From: Saccharum officinarum
Lineage: Eukaryota > Streptophyta > Magnoliopsida > Poales > Poaceae
Direction of reading: 5' to 3'
Assembly: GCA_020631735.1 (NCBI GenBank)
Contig: CM036223.1
Coordinates: 8,966,191 to 9,030,190, forward strand
DNA length: 64,000 bases
Below, piece after piece: positions 32,974 through 43,150 of the stretch. Position 1 is the first letter of the stretch; every line of letters starts with the position of its first letter. A program made the translations under genes and the position numbers. The notes under the pieces were generated by a model. The model was not told the DNA's origin and searched no databases. It was given only the letters and a program-made list of their open reading frames with translations.

Positions 32974-34482
32974 GGACCACATGCACAGAAATTTGTCAGC
33001 CATTGTGGGTACCTTGCAAGGGACAGGATCCCGATCAATGCTCGTGAATGGAAGCAAAAGAAAGAGGCTCCTCATATTAGTTTTGTCTCTGATCGTGACA
33101 AGGCACTAGTTTGGCAAGATGTCCTTTAACATTTCACGCTCGATACAGAAGATGAAGCTTTGAAGGAGAGAGTTAGGAACTGGGCTATGAAGAAGATGGC
33201 CACACAATTCCAGTGTTGGAAAAAGAAATTGTACAACACATTTATCAAGAAGAACCTGACGCCAGATTTCAACACTAAGGCCTATGTCAAGTTGAGGCTG
33301 TTTTGGGATGAGTTTATACAGTTCAAGACATCAGAAGAGGGTGAGGCACGGGTGAGAAGGAACCAACAGAATGCCCGACAAAAGCAATACCACCAACACT
33401 TGGGATCAGGTGGCTACAAGAGTGCCATTCCTAAGTGGGAAAGAATGGAACGGGAGATTCTTGCCAAGGGGATTGAACCAGAATCAATCAATTGGCCTAA
33501 GCGCGCCAAGTATTGGTTTTTCGGTCTTGGGGATGCCTAGACCTAGAGACCGGAAAGATAGTGTATGGCACAAAACTCCAAAGAGCAGTAAAAAGATTTG
33601 CTTATGCTCGACCCTAAACCCTAAACGAAACCCGAAACCCGAAACACTAAACCCAAAACCCGAAACCCCAAACCGAAACCCTAAACCCTAAACTCCAAAC
33701 CCTAAAACCCAAAACCCAAAACCCGAAACCCGAAACCCCAACCCCCAAACCCGAAACCTGAAACCCAAAACCTCGAAACCCCAAACCCCAGACCCCAAAC
33801 CCCAAACCCTAAACCAAAACCCGAAACCCTAAACCCTAAACCCTAAACCCTAAACCCTAAACCCTAAACCCTAAAACCCTAAACCCTAAACCCTAAATCC
33901 TACCCGAAACCCTAAACCCAAAACCCGAAACCCTAAGTGTTCGATCACATACATGTATGTAAACCCTAAGTGTTCGATAACATACATGCATCTAAACCCT
34001 AACCCTAAACCCTAAGTGTTGACATGTATAAAGATCCTTTTCATATAACTTGTTTTCTTTTTTACCATGACAAATTTAGTTCTAACATCCTACACATATA
34101 TTTGCAGAAATGGCCGACCCGAATGACAACATGGACGATGCCATGATAGATATTATCAACAATGGCGCCTTACAAGGTGCCCAATTAGAAGGTGATGACA
34201 ACAATCAAGAAGTAGATGACGGGAGTCAGTACTTTGCCGATTATGAAGATGAGGAAGACAATGCTGGTGAGGTCTATCTACAATCTCTTATGTATACATG
34301 AAATTCAGAATAATTTCATTTGTTGTATAAATATATTTATTTAAATCTTTGTGTTTCTACATTCGTAGCCCTCTGGATCGACGACAACAATGGGGAAGAG
34401 TAGAAATGTAAGAGGCCCGAAGAAGCCGTTGGAGGGTCGATTCATTCTCTTGGAATTCGAGGAGGATACAGGCAAAGTACTT
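32974..34482 (+). repeat. Tandem unit 1 (1509 bp) with telomere-like array
   Basis: Order in the unit: TNPA core exon (to about 33540), junction ttatgctcga/ccctaaaccc at 33611, degenerate then perfect CCCTAAA repeats to about 33935, two aagtgttcgat..catac units, the acidic first exon (34110-34301) and the start of the next exon. It differs from unit 2 at only a handful of bases. Confidence 0.9.
33612..34015. repeat. Interstitial telomere-like CCCTAAA array 1
   Basis: Begins with degenerate heptamers (aacccgaaacccgaaacac...), becomes perfect (ccctaaa)n at about 33827-33897, then degenerates again, with short islands up to 34015. CCCTAAA is the plant telomere repeat on this strand. Confidence 0.95.
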
Positions 34483-35047
34483 GGACCACATGCACAGAAA
34501 TTTGTCAGCCATTGTGGGTACCTTGTAAGGGACAGGATCTCGATCAATGCTCGTGAATGGAAGCAAAAGAAAGAGGCTCCTCATATTAGTTTTGTCTCTG
34601 ATCGTGACAAGGCACTAGTTTGGCAAGATGTCCTTTAACATTTCACGCTCGATACAGAAGATGAAGCTTTGAAGGAGAGAGTTAGGAACTGGGCTATGAA
34701 GAAGATGGCCACACAATTCCAGTGTTGGAAAAAGAAATTGTACAACACATTTATCAAGAAGAACCTGACGCCAGATTTCAACACTAAGGCCTATGTCAAG
34801 TTGAGGCTGTTTTGGGATGAGTTTATACAGTTCAAGACATCAGAAGAGGGTGAGGCACGGGTGAGAAGGAACCAACAGAATGCCCGACAAAAGCAATACC
34901 ACCAACACTTGGGATCAGGTGGCTACAAGAGTGCCATTCCTAAGTGGGAAAGAATGGAACGGGAGATTCTTGCCAAGGGGATTGAACCAGAATCAATCAA
35001 TTGGCCTGAGCGCGCCAAGTATTGGTTTTTCGGTCTTGGGGATGCCT
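34110..35047 (+). pseudogene. TNPA-type CACTA gene fragment (Transposase_24), spanning units 1-2
   Basis: Reads as one gene across the unit boundary. The acidic exon MADPNDNMDD...EDNAG (34110-34301) is followed by an intron, then the exon from 34378 with RGPKKPLEGRFILLEF (basic), KFVSHCGYLVRDRI, INAREWKQKK, then after a TAA the core KERVRNWAMKKMATQFQ, NTFIKKNLTP and WDEFIQFKTSEEGEAR ... WERMEREILAKG. This order matches the En/Spm TNPA family that binds subterminal repeats. The TAA (34636) is present in all three units, so it predates the tandem duplication. Confidence 0.8.
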
Positions 35048-35992
35048 AGACCTAGAGACCGGAAAGATAGTGTATGGCACAAAACTCCAAAGAGCAGTAA
35101 AAAGATTTGCTTATGCTCGACCCTAAACCCTAAACGAAACCCGAAACCCGAAACACTAAACCCAAAACCCGAAACCCCAAACCGAAACCCTAAACCCTAA
35201 ACTCCAAACCCTAAAACCCAAAACCCAAAACCCGAAACCCGAAACCCCCAACCCCCAAACCCGAAACCTGAAACCCAAAACCTCGAAACCCCAAACCCCA
35301 GACCCCAAACCCCAAACCCTAAACCAAAACCCGAAACCCTAAACCCTAAACCCTAAACCCTAAACCCTAAACCCTAAACCCTAAAACCCTAAACCCTAAA
35401 CCCTAAATCCTACCCGAAACCCTAAACCCAAAACCCGAAACCCTAAGTGTTCGATCACATACATGTATGTAAACCCTAAGTGTTCGATCACATACATGCA
35501 TCTAAACCCTAACCCTAAACCCTAAGTGTTGACATGTATAAAGATCCTTTTCATATAACTTGTTTTCTTTTTTACCATGACAAATTTAGTTCTAACGTCC
35601 TACACATATATTTGCAGAAATGGCCGACCCGAATGACAACATGGACGATGCCATGATAGATATTATCAACAATGGCGCCTTACAAGGTGCCCAATTAGAA
35701 GGTGATGACAACAATCAAGAAGTAGATGACGGGAGTCAGTACTTTGCCGATTATGAAGATGAGGAAGACAATGCTGGTGAGGTCTATCTACAATCTCTTA
35801 TGTATACATGAAATTCAGAATAATTTCATTTGTTGTATAAATATATTTATTTAAATCTTTGTGTTTCTACATTCGTAGCCCTCTGGATCGACGACAACAA
35901 TGGGGAAGAGTAGAAATGTAAGAGGCCCGAAGAAGCCGTTGGAGGGTCGATTCATTCTCTTGGAATTCGAGGAGGATACAGGCAAAGTACTT
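34483..35992 (+). repeat. Tandem unit 2 (1510 bp) with telomere-like array
   Basis: Near-identical to unit 1, with the same junction to the CCCTAAA array (35120/35121) and the same premature TAA in the TNPA frame (WQDVL-stop-HFTLDTED). Confidence 0.9.
35121..35525. repeat. Interstitial telomere-like CCCTAAA array 2
   Basis: Duplicate of array 1 in unit 2, with the same pattern of variant heptamers and the same perfect core (about 35337-35407). Confidence 0.95.
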
Positions 35993-36690
35993 GGACCACA
36001 TGCACAGAAATTTGTCAGCCATTGTGGGTACCTTGTAAGGGACAGGATCTCGATCAATGCTCGTGAATGGAAGCAAAAGAAAGAGGCTCCTCATATTAGT
36101 TTTGTCTCTGATCGTGACAAGGCACTAGTTTGGCAAGATGTCCTTTAACATTTCACGCTCGATACAGAAGATGAAGCTTTGAAGGAGAGAGTTAGGAACT
36201 GGGCTATGAAGAAGATGGCCACATAATTCCAGTGTTGGAAAAACAAATTGTACAACACATTTATCAAGAAGAACCTGACGCCAGATTTCAACACTAAGGC
36301 CTATGTCAAGTTGAGGCTGTTTTGGGATGAGTTTATACAGTTCAAGACATCAGAAGAGGGTGAGGCACGAGTGAGAAGGAACCAACAGAATGCCCGACAA
36401 AAGCAATACCACCAACACTTGGGATCAGGTGGCTACAAGAGTGCCATTCCTAAGTGGGAAAGAATGGAACGGGAGATTCTTGCCAAGGGGATCGAACCAG
36501 AATCAATCAACTGGCCTGAGCGCACCAAGTATTGGCTTTTCGGTCTGGGGGATGCCTGGACCTAGAGACCGGAAAGATAGTGTATGGCACAAAACTCCAA
36601 AGAGCAGTAGAAAGATTTGCTTATGCTCGAGGCTTGGCTGAGAGTGGCAGGTGGTAGCCGAACAGAGATAAGGATGAGCTGACAAGATGT
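35993..36690 (+). repeat. Tandem unit 3, lacking the telomere-like array
   Basis: Identical to unit 2 from 35993 to about 36220, then slightly diverged (an extra stop at about 36225). At 36630, where units 1 and 2 switch to CCCTAAA, this unit continues with ggcttggctgagagtggc and gatgagctgac (DELT), which resembles the expected continuation of the TNPA family. Unit 3 therefore looks like the unmodified sequence. Confidence 0.85.
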
Positions 36691-37401
36691 TTCTTTTTTC
36701 ACTTGGCAAAGCAGTTTTTCAAAGCACATTTTGAAGCCCTAAACGAATTCAAATCAAAAAATTTTCAACTACAAAGTTTCATAACTTTTCAAAATCTATA
36801 AAGTTTATCTTGGTCATTTCTTCATTCGACAAAGCGACAGTAACGTTGTTCACAAAATCTACACGTCTCTCGTATAGTTTCATGAAACTACAAGAGAGAT
36901 ATAAGATTTGTGAATAATGTTAGGACCACGACCTCAGATGTAAAAACTTCCTAAATAAAAAGTGTAGATCTCGAAAAGTTATGAAACATTGTAGTTGACA
37001 ACATTTTAATTTGAAATCATGTTGTCATGCAAAATTGCATCCGAATTTCAAAAATTTAAAATTTGAATTTTTCAAAAGACCTCGGATGGAAAAACAACCA
37101 AAATAAACTTTGTAGATCTTGAAATGTTATGAAACTTTGTAGTTGACAACTTTTTAATTTGAAATCATCTTGTCATGCAAAACTACGTTTGAAATTCAAA
37201 ATTTTAAAATTTGAATTTTTCAAATGACCTCGGATGGAGAAACTTCCTAAATGAAAATTGTAGATCTTGAAAAGTTATGAAACTTTGTAGTTAACAACTT
37301 TTTGATTTGAATTCGTTTATGGCCTCAAACAATCAATTTACACATGATTTTGTATAATATTTGGGGAACCGAAATGGAATATAGACACAAATGAAAGAGA
37401 G

Positions 37402-37456
37402 GTGTAGTGGTAGAGGAGCTCGAGCATGTGTGAGAGGTCGCAGGTTCAATTCCTGC
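37402..37456 (+). other. tRNA-like segment (A and B boxes) inside CACTA
   Basis: A-box-like GTGTAGTGGTAGAGGAGC (from 37402) and B-box GGTTCAATTCC (37443-37453) in a perfect 5-bp stem (gcagg/cctgc) with a 7-nt loop. No clear acceptor stem. It sits beside the same 150-bp-type repeats as the tRNA-like segment at 2615-2676, in inverted order. Confidence 0.55.
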
Positions 37457-37589
37457 TGGGCATAAAGTTTGGAAAAATTGCTTTGGCTGCTCACTTGGGA
37501 GCAGTTGCCATATGATTGGTCGGTGGGTCCCTCCCCCAATTAAAAAATAAATTTTAATTTTTTTTTTTCTATTTTTCAGATTTTTTTGG

Positions 37590-37771
37590 TTTGGCCTTTG
37601 CCGAGTATCAGGTACTTAGTAAAGCCTTTGCCAAGTGTCCGATAAAAGACACTCGACAAAGGCCGCTTTGCCGATAGTTTTTTTACCGTGTGCTTTTTGC
37701 CGAGTGTGGCACTCGGCAAAGCCTTTGCCGAGTGCCCTGGACACTCGGCAAAGCGCCTGATTCCAGTAGTG
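37590..37771. repeat. CACTA right terminus and subterminal repeats
   Basis: Six or more TTTGCCGAGTG / CACTCGGCAAAG motifs in both orientations, ending ...ATTCCAGTAGTG. The terminal sequence (reverse complement CACTACTGGAATCAGGCGCT) closely matches the left end of the element at 2427. Confidence 0.85.
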
Positions 37772-39222
37772 TAGTTGCAACAACAACGACGACGACGATG
37801 ACAACACCAAAAGGCAGAACTAGTTTTCTATCCATACCTATTTTCACCTCATTTCAACTAGTCAGAAAGCCTGTTAAAACCAGAAGTTGGTCGAAGATAG
37901 TTGGCGGCTTAGTTGAGTGGGTATGCAGGGAGTTGCCTGTGTGCATTTTGTATGCATAGTGCGTGCGGCTAAACACACGAAAGAACTACGTAGGGTTCTA
38001 GCAGTGTGTACATGCTTGCGGTCTAACTTTTCTTTAATAGGCCTCCCTTGACTAAACATCAGATATAATGTTGGGAACTTGATTCTTCATGTGTTAGCGA
38101 TTCAACATCGAGTGATGTTATGTCAAAGGAGCTACCTTCCTTGCTGCCTTACAAAGCTTTTTCGATTGCGTCCACAGGGATAGGGTGTGTGTATGTATTC
38201 ATAGGGGTGAGTTTGTGTATTATGAGCTGTCACATCACGTTGGGGTAGAGCTTGCTCTCACCCAAATCAAGAATATATGATTTCAAACCTTGCAGCAGAT
38301 AATTTACAAGAAATCTGTATATGTTGATTGATAGTATATAGCTCCTACTCTGGTCCTTATAAAACACAAATATCTGGAAGTTGGCAATTTGCGTGTATCG
38401 CCGATCTGGATATCAAATTTCCATTTAATTATTGGTGTTATTCAATTCTATAAGGATGCAGCATAATTTGATACTTTTCTTTTAGGGGGGAAAAACAAGC
38501 TGTGCTTCATGAACTACATTCGGATATTAGATTCTGACGGATATCACATTCGGATGCATGCTGATGATGAGTTGTGTAAACTCTTTCACATGATAATGGG
38601 TTCATCTTAACTGGCCCTGCTTCCGTGATGCTGATATATAGTAAGTGCTGCCTAACAAATCAGAAGGATAGCTTGCAAACATAGTGCAGCTACTATATAA
38701 CCCGCTTGTCATATTATTGTCAGATAAATAAACTCAGATAATCAGAACTGACGGTAGAATATTGGCTTGTGTAACTGACAGCAGCCAACTCAAGAAAACC
38801 AATAGGGAACAGCTGATCAAACAATCAGCGACCTTAGAAATGCGCAGAGTTACCTGCTCAACTGAGATGACAAATAGATCTAGTTAAGTACGACGCATTC
38901 CGATCACACTTTTAAGCACAAAATGGATATCCAAGGACCACAGAATCCACAGCAGCTCAGAACATTCGATGAATTTCATGACAAGTTACACATGTAATAA
39001 AACCTCACAAAACTCTTGCTAGCTTATTCGACAAGTTCGACTCTTACAATCCCGAGGGTACATCCTAAGCAGACTCAGACTTGGTGTACATCCTAACGGC
39101 AACAGCCAAGCCTGCCAGGGGAACCGAAAGAAACAGCCAATGAGCGTTTTTCACTATGCACATTAGCCGTGTCTATCCACACGACCCAAACATGCACCGT
39201 GTCTCCCGTTCATGGCCTACAC
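37772..39222. other. Intergenic DNA and 3' flank of the 525-aa gene
   Basis: A short (acg)n-type trinucleotide run lies at 37782-37803. 38180-38215 (tgtatgtattcataggggtgag) is the inverse of 4445-4475, a small shared repeat. The gene's 3' UTR is expected in the right part. No other gene seen. Confidence 0.45.
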
Positions 39223-40800
39223 TTAGACGCCACGATCTGATCTCGCTTCTCGCTTCTCGCCACGCCCCGCAGCAAGCACACGGAGGCCATGCAATCCATG
39301 AGCTCGTGCATACATGCTTAATAAAATCAAACAGTAAACAGAAAACATAAGAGGCACAACAAGTGTATCTGCTAGAAGCATTTGCTTAGCTAAGAAAAAT
39401 ATAATCAATGCTTTGCATGGAACATCTAGGCACAAGCTTAACAGCCGGATCGCTCCCTCCAACTCTGAGGACGATGGCGCAGCCGTAGTTTGCCCCCGCC
39501 ACTGACGCAGCACCAACATACAAAGGGATGGCAGAATCACCGAAGAGAGAACAGCAACAATGGCTGATGACATGTTGCCCCAATCTTCCGCCTCATCTGT
39601 GTCTGTGACAATAATGGATGCAAGGATACCTACAAGACAGAGGAGTGGGAGCTCAGCCTTGCGGACCACCGCCTTGACGGTGCGGACGGCACAAGCAGCA
39701 GCGCCGTCGTCACTGCTGCCAAGGTAGATGGTGAGCCAAGCTAGTGCTGCAACAAGCTCCGGCATGCAAACAAGCAGCACGTATTCACCCAGCAGTTCCG
39801 CTGCCATGGTGTGGGCTGTCATCAGCCCCATCACGAGGAAGGCCCTGTGGATAACCGCAAATGCCGGCGCTACATCGAATTCTGAAGGAAGCCTCTCCAT
39901 CATCAGTGTAAGCTCACCCAGGGAGCAGCTGAGGAAGAGGAGGCAATTTGTCATCTCCATGTTCCTAACATATCTCATGAAGCATAGTAACATGGAGGGC
40001 GTTCGCACCATCCATAACAGATCCCGTCTCTTTTCTTCTTCTCCTTCTCCTCCTCCCCTCACTTCCTTCTTTCCTGTGTGATAACCCTTAATTTCAATTT
40101 CATTAATATTCGAGAGCAGAAAATTGTCATGGGAAGGGCTAGCTACTTCTTCCTCCTCATGTCCAACCTCCCCTCTCTCTTTTTCTTCTCGCCTCAGTTT
40201 TTTCTTCCCTGTGTGATCCTCAGTCCTACTAGACCCCTCCACACTGATGTCACCGAAGCCATCACCTTTGGATTCTTCTTCTTCTCCCCTCACTTCCTTC
40301 TTTTCTGTGTGACCCTTAGTTTTAATTTCTTCTTCCCCCTCTCCAGCCTCCCCTCTTTCTCTGCCATCAGCTTTGGTAGTAGTGGCAATAATACCATCAT
40401 CAGCCTTGTTAGCATCATTATCATCACGCTCCAAGTGACCCTTTCGAGAGACTATTACGAACAATGAAACGATGAAAATCAGCAAGATGATGAGAATGAT
40501 GGCCAGACTGCTATACCTTTTATCTACCATAAGTAAATTTCCAAAAATTGTGCATAACTTAGCAACAGCATTGGCACATGCAACAAAGCTGCGAAATTGG
40601 CTCCGCTTGAATAGAGCTATTTCCGAAGGGACAAGTCTCAATCCATTTATGCACGTTAACACATAGCAGAGAAAATGATGAGCATGAGTAACAGCAGACT
40701 GCACCACCGTAGCAGGTTCAAAACTATCTATTTTCACGGGGTAAATACTGAGGGTCCATGTGACGAGTTCCGCAAAGACATCCATGAATACTCCTGACAT
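39223..40800 (-). CDS. Membrane protein with charged repeat linker, unknown family, 525 aa
   Basis: Uninterrupted 525-codon ORF on the minus strand. Residues 1-95 are mildly hydrophobic; a strong membrane helix is at about 98-118 (LAIILIILLIFIVSLFVIV). Residues 120-262 form a long charged linker with three imperfect copies of the unit HTGKKEVRGEEEE (at about 164, 196 and 241). The C-terminal half has hydrophobic segments near 285-297, 385-398, 412-431 and 462-496. This suggests an integral membrane protein with a large cytosolic acidic/basic loop. The start codon lies six bases after a good splice acceptor (ttgaatccAG cttaacATG), implying a 5' UTR intron. No family recognised; likely a lineage-specific grass gene. 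Confidence 0.7.
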   Translation of the reverse strand: MSGVFMDVFAELVTWTLSIYPVKIDSFEPATVVQSAVTHAHHFLCYVLTCINGLRLVPSEIALFKRSQFRSFVACANAVAKLCTIFGNLLMVDKRYSSLAIILIILLIFIVSLFVIVSRKGHLERDDNDANKADDGIIATTTKADGRERGEAGEGEEEIKTKGHTEKKEVRGEEEESKGDGFGDISVEGSSRTEDHTGKKKLRREEKERGEVGHEEEEVASPSHDNFLLSNINEIEIKGYHTGKKEVRGGGEGEEEKRRDLLWMVRTPSMLLCFMRYVRNMEMTNCLLFLSCSLGELTLMMERLPSEFDVAPAFAVIHRAFLVMGLMTAHTMAAELLGEYVLLVCMPELVAALAWLTIYLGSSDDGAAACAVRTVKAVVRKAELPLLCLVGILASIIVTDTDEAEDWGNMSSAIVAVLSSVILPSLCMLVLRQWRGQTTAAPSSSELEGAIRLLSLCLDVPCKALIIFFLAKQMLLADTLVVPLMFSVYCLILLSMYARAHGLHGLRVLAAGRGEKREARSDRGV

Positions 40801-40805
40801 GTTAA

Positions 40806-41100
40806 GCTGGATTCAAGGCAAACAAGGAAGACCGTGATCAGTGATAAAACTTCTACTACAACATATACTAAATGGTCAAACTTCATGCGCAGGGGCAAGC
40901 AAATCCTTCTTTTTTCCCAGGAAAGTGCGTAAAATAAAAACTTGGATGTGGATCTATTTGTTCCTTTTCAAAGATTGATCCGATTTGCATTGGCAAAGAC
41001 AACATTTACCTTATATTAGTGAGATCTAGTAGCTTGATTGATTGCTTCCTGCCTTCCTCTGGCTAGCTGCTCCGACCAATGATATATATCAAGCTCTTGC
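40806..41100 (-). promoter_or_regulatory. Predicted 5' UTR intron and TATA region of the 525-aa gene
   Basis: On the minus strand, a donor AAG/GTAAAT is at 41009-41010 and an acceptor at 40807, enclosing about 202 bp. Upstream, gatatatatcattgg (about 41081-41095) could be the TATA region, followed by gcaggaagcaatcaatcaag as leader. Inferred from sequence signals only. Confidence 0.4.
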
Positions 41101-41510
41101 AACTTTGTTCCCTTTCCCCTATTGAAAATATTGTCAAGAATAAACGCTAGCTCTCTCTCACAGGACGCAGATACTGTCCTTCAGAAGCTCATCCATACAT
41201 TCCTGTGAGCAAGTATGGCTGTAAATACTATGCACCTTGTTTGTCTGCTTCCCTAGTTGAGTCTCTCGACCTTGCTTATTGATTCCTTTTGATAGTGACG
41301 AATTTTTTATTGATGAGCTGTGATAATGGTTATTGACGTCTTTATTGGTCTTCTTTTCTTATTCCCCTTACTTTATATTGTATACAAGCAACTTGATGTT
41401 CTTTATTTTACTTGTCTAGACCATTATCACTACTCAGCAATCCATGACCATTCTTAGATAGTGGTGTAGCCTACTACGCGTGATTGTATAGTAACTAATT
41501 CAAATGACTT
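41101..41510. other. No gene recognised
   Basis: AT-rich upstream flank of the 525-aa gene without clear repeats. Confidence 0.4.
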
Positions 41511-41705
41511 GTAAGCGGCTTTTACTAGCTGATGCATCACAAAAATAATATACTTACATGTGCGCACGAAGGTGTCCATGAAGTTTACTGCCTCTTTCCT
41601 TTCTCTTACCAACCAATGGACTAACAATCCTCCCTATTACCAAAGAATGCACGGCAACTACAATAATATACTTCCATGTGCGTGCATTTTGTGACAGGTT
41701 GCAAT

Positions 41706-42193
41706 CATAGAAAAAAAATAGCGGGTTATAGCGGCGCTATAGTGGCCTGAGAGGCTTGACGCTACGCTATTGCTCTTTGTGTCGCTATGCCAACTTTGAC
41801 CATTGTTACGAGCTATAGCGCCGCTAAGCTGCATAGCTTTAGTGTTAAAATAGTGGCACTATTTCATATTTTTCTACTTATCATTTGCTTACTAATTTAA
41901 TTAGTTATTTCCTACTTATGATTTGCTACTAATTTGGTATTTTGAACAATTAAACACCGGAGTTTCACGAACTATGTTGTAATGTCATATTGGTAATGTT
42001 ACCTATAGACTTGTGGAATCTTAGAAGTATATTTGTGTTCATCGAATTTTCATATTTGACATGTTTTTTGCATCAATTACTGGTGTTTTTCATGCTTATT
42101 TTATAAAAACGCTATCTGTCTTAGCGCCGCTATGATATAGCTGCTCAAAAAAAGTTGCCGCTATTTTCAATAGCCTGCTATTTTAAACTATGA
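41706..42193. mobile_element. MITE, 488 bp, with 7-bp target duplication
   Basis: Flanked by TTGCAAT at 41699-41705 and 42194-42200. The ends read catagaaaaaaaatagcggg and gcctgctattttaaactatga. 'tagcggcgctatag'-type palindromes sit near both ends (41720-41850 and 42105-42180). The related copy at 2238 (gacaggttgcagttaat) is the empty site, which confirms the insertion. Probably hAT-type, allowing one mismatch in an 8-bp duplication. Confidence 0.8.
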
Positions 42194-42210
42194 TTGCAAT
42201 TAATATTTTA

Positions 42211-42430
42211 GAAAACGTATTTTTAGGTCTCTAAACTTGTGATAAGGTGGTGCACCGCACGTCCTTAAACTTGTCAAACGGTGCACCTGAGATCCATTAT
42301 TGGACCATGCCAACTACTTTGTTGCACTACTTAACAAGTTCAGAGACCTAGAAATGAGTTGTCAGTTTTTTGACCTAAGTGGCACCCATTAACATGTTCA
42401 AGAGACGACGGTCATCATGCATTTAATTCT
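42211..42430. repeat. Small insertion with 'ctaaacttgt' repeats
   Basis: About 220 bp absent from the empty-site relative at 2250. Contains tctctaaacttgtgataagg / cttaaacttgtcaaacgg inverted to acaagttcagagacctag; probably another MITE. Exact ends not fixed. Confidence 0.5.
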
Positions 42431-42799
42431 AACATTTTTATCACGAGCAATACCCACATGAAGAGCACAAACTTTGTATACATAGATTAGTTGATTAGGT
42501 TTCTTGTGAGGAGCTAATCTACTTGGATTATTTGAGTCCTAGCTAGAATCAGCAGGAGTGCTCATAGTTCTCTAAATTTATTCTAAAAACTAACCACTAT
42601 TTTTTAGCAACATGCCATTTTGCATGTTTATAGAGAGGTGAGCACGCATCTATACTGTATGGACGGAGTGTCTATGGAGCTTTTTGAAGTTTTGTCTTCC
42701 CCAAAAATATTACGTCTGCTTCCACCAATGCACCGTAACAATAAAATATCTTTTATTTATGTATATACTCGCATTGGGATCACTATCGGAGACGACATC

Positions 42800-43150
42800 T
42801 ATGCCGAGTGTCAAATACTTTGTCGAGTGTCTTTTATCGGGCACTCGGTAAAGAGCCTCTTTGCCGAGCGCCGCCCTCGGCAAACAGAGACACTTGGCAA
42901 AGAGGGCTACACTCGGTAAAGGCAGGCACTCGGCAAAGACAGTTTTTACCGAGAGACCGACTCTCGGCAAAGATTGCCGCTCGGCAAAGACGACCTCACG
43001 TGACGGATGTCACCTAGCCATGAATCTTTGCCGAGTGCCAGTAGTTAGGCACTTGGCAAAGAATTTTTTAATGTTTTAATTTTTTTTGTAATTTCTTTGA
43101 CGAGTGCCGGTTTCCTGGCACTCGGCAAAGTCTCTCTTTGCCGAGTGTCA
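42800..43150. repeat. CACTA left subterminal repeats
   Basis: Many TTTGCCGAGTG / CACTCGGCAAAG motifs in both orientations from 42800, with further copies at 44090-44405 on the far side of the palindrome. Confidence 0.85.

Larger units (their letters stand above)
32974..37771 (+). mobile_element. CACTA element with triplicated TNPA fragment, left end missing
   Basis: Three direct copies of a TNPA-type gene segment (units at 32974, 34483 and 35993), then degraded coding sequence to about 36690, inverted 150-bp-type repeats (36740-37310), a tRNA-like segment (37402-37456), subterminal TTTGCCGAGTG repeats (37590-37755), and the right terminus ...GCGCCTGATTCCAGTAGTG at 37771. No CACTA left terminus is present: the left edge is a fusion to a Gypsy gag. 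Confidence 0.8.
41510..42780. repeat. Second copy of the inverted-repeat element family (arm sequences)
   Basis: 41586-41700 and 42430-42540 match 2140-2330 in the same orientation (ctcttaccaaccaatg, caatacccacatgaag.gcacaaactttgtata). 42630-42780 is the reverse complement of about 3755-3890. It is interrupted by a MITE (41706-42193) and another small insertion (about 42211-42430). It forms the left flank of the CACTA at 42781. Confidence 0.75.

Noticed and set aside
33371..35200. Frames ending in repeated KPETLNPK-type peptides
   Set aside because: These are translations of the CCCTAAA/CCCGAAA arrays in the wrong frame of the TNPA fragment.
33612..35525. A chromosome end (true telomere) in the window
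   Set aside because: The arrays are short, interrupted by variants, duplicated within a 1.5-kb tandem unit, and followed by tens of kb of ordinary sequence.
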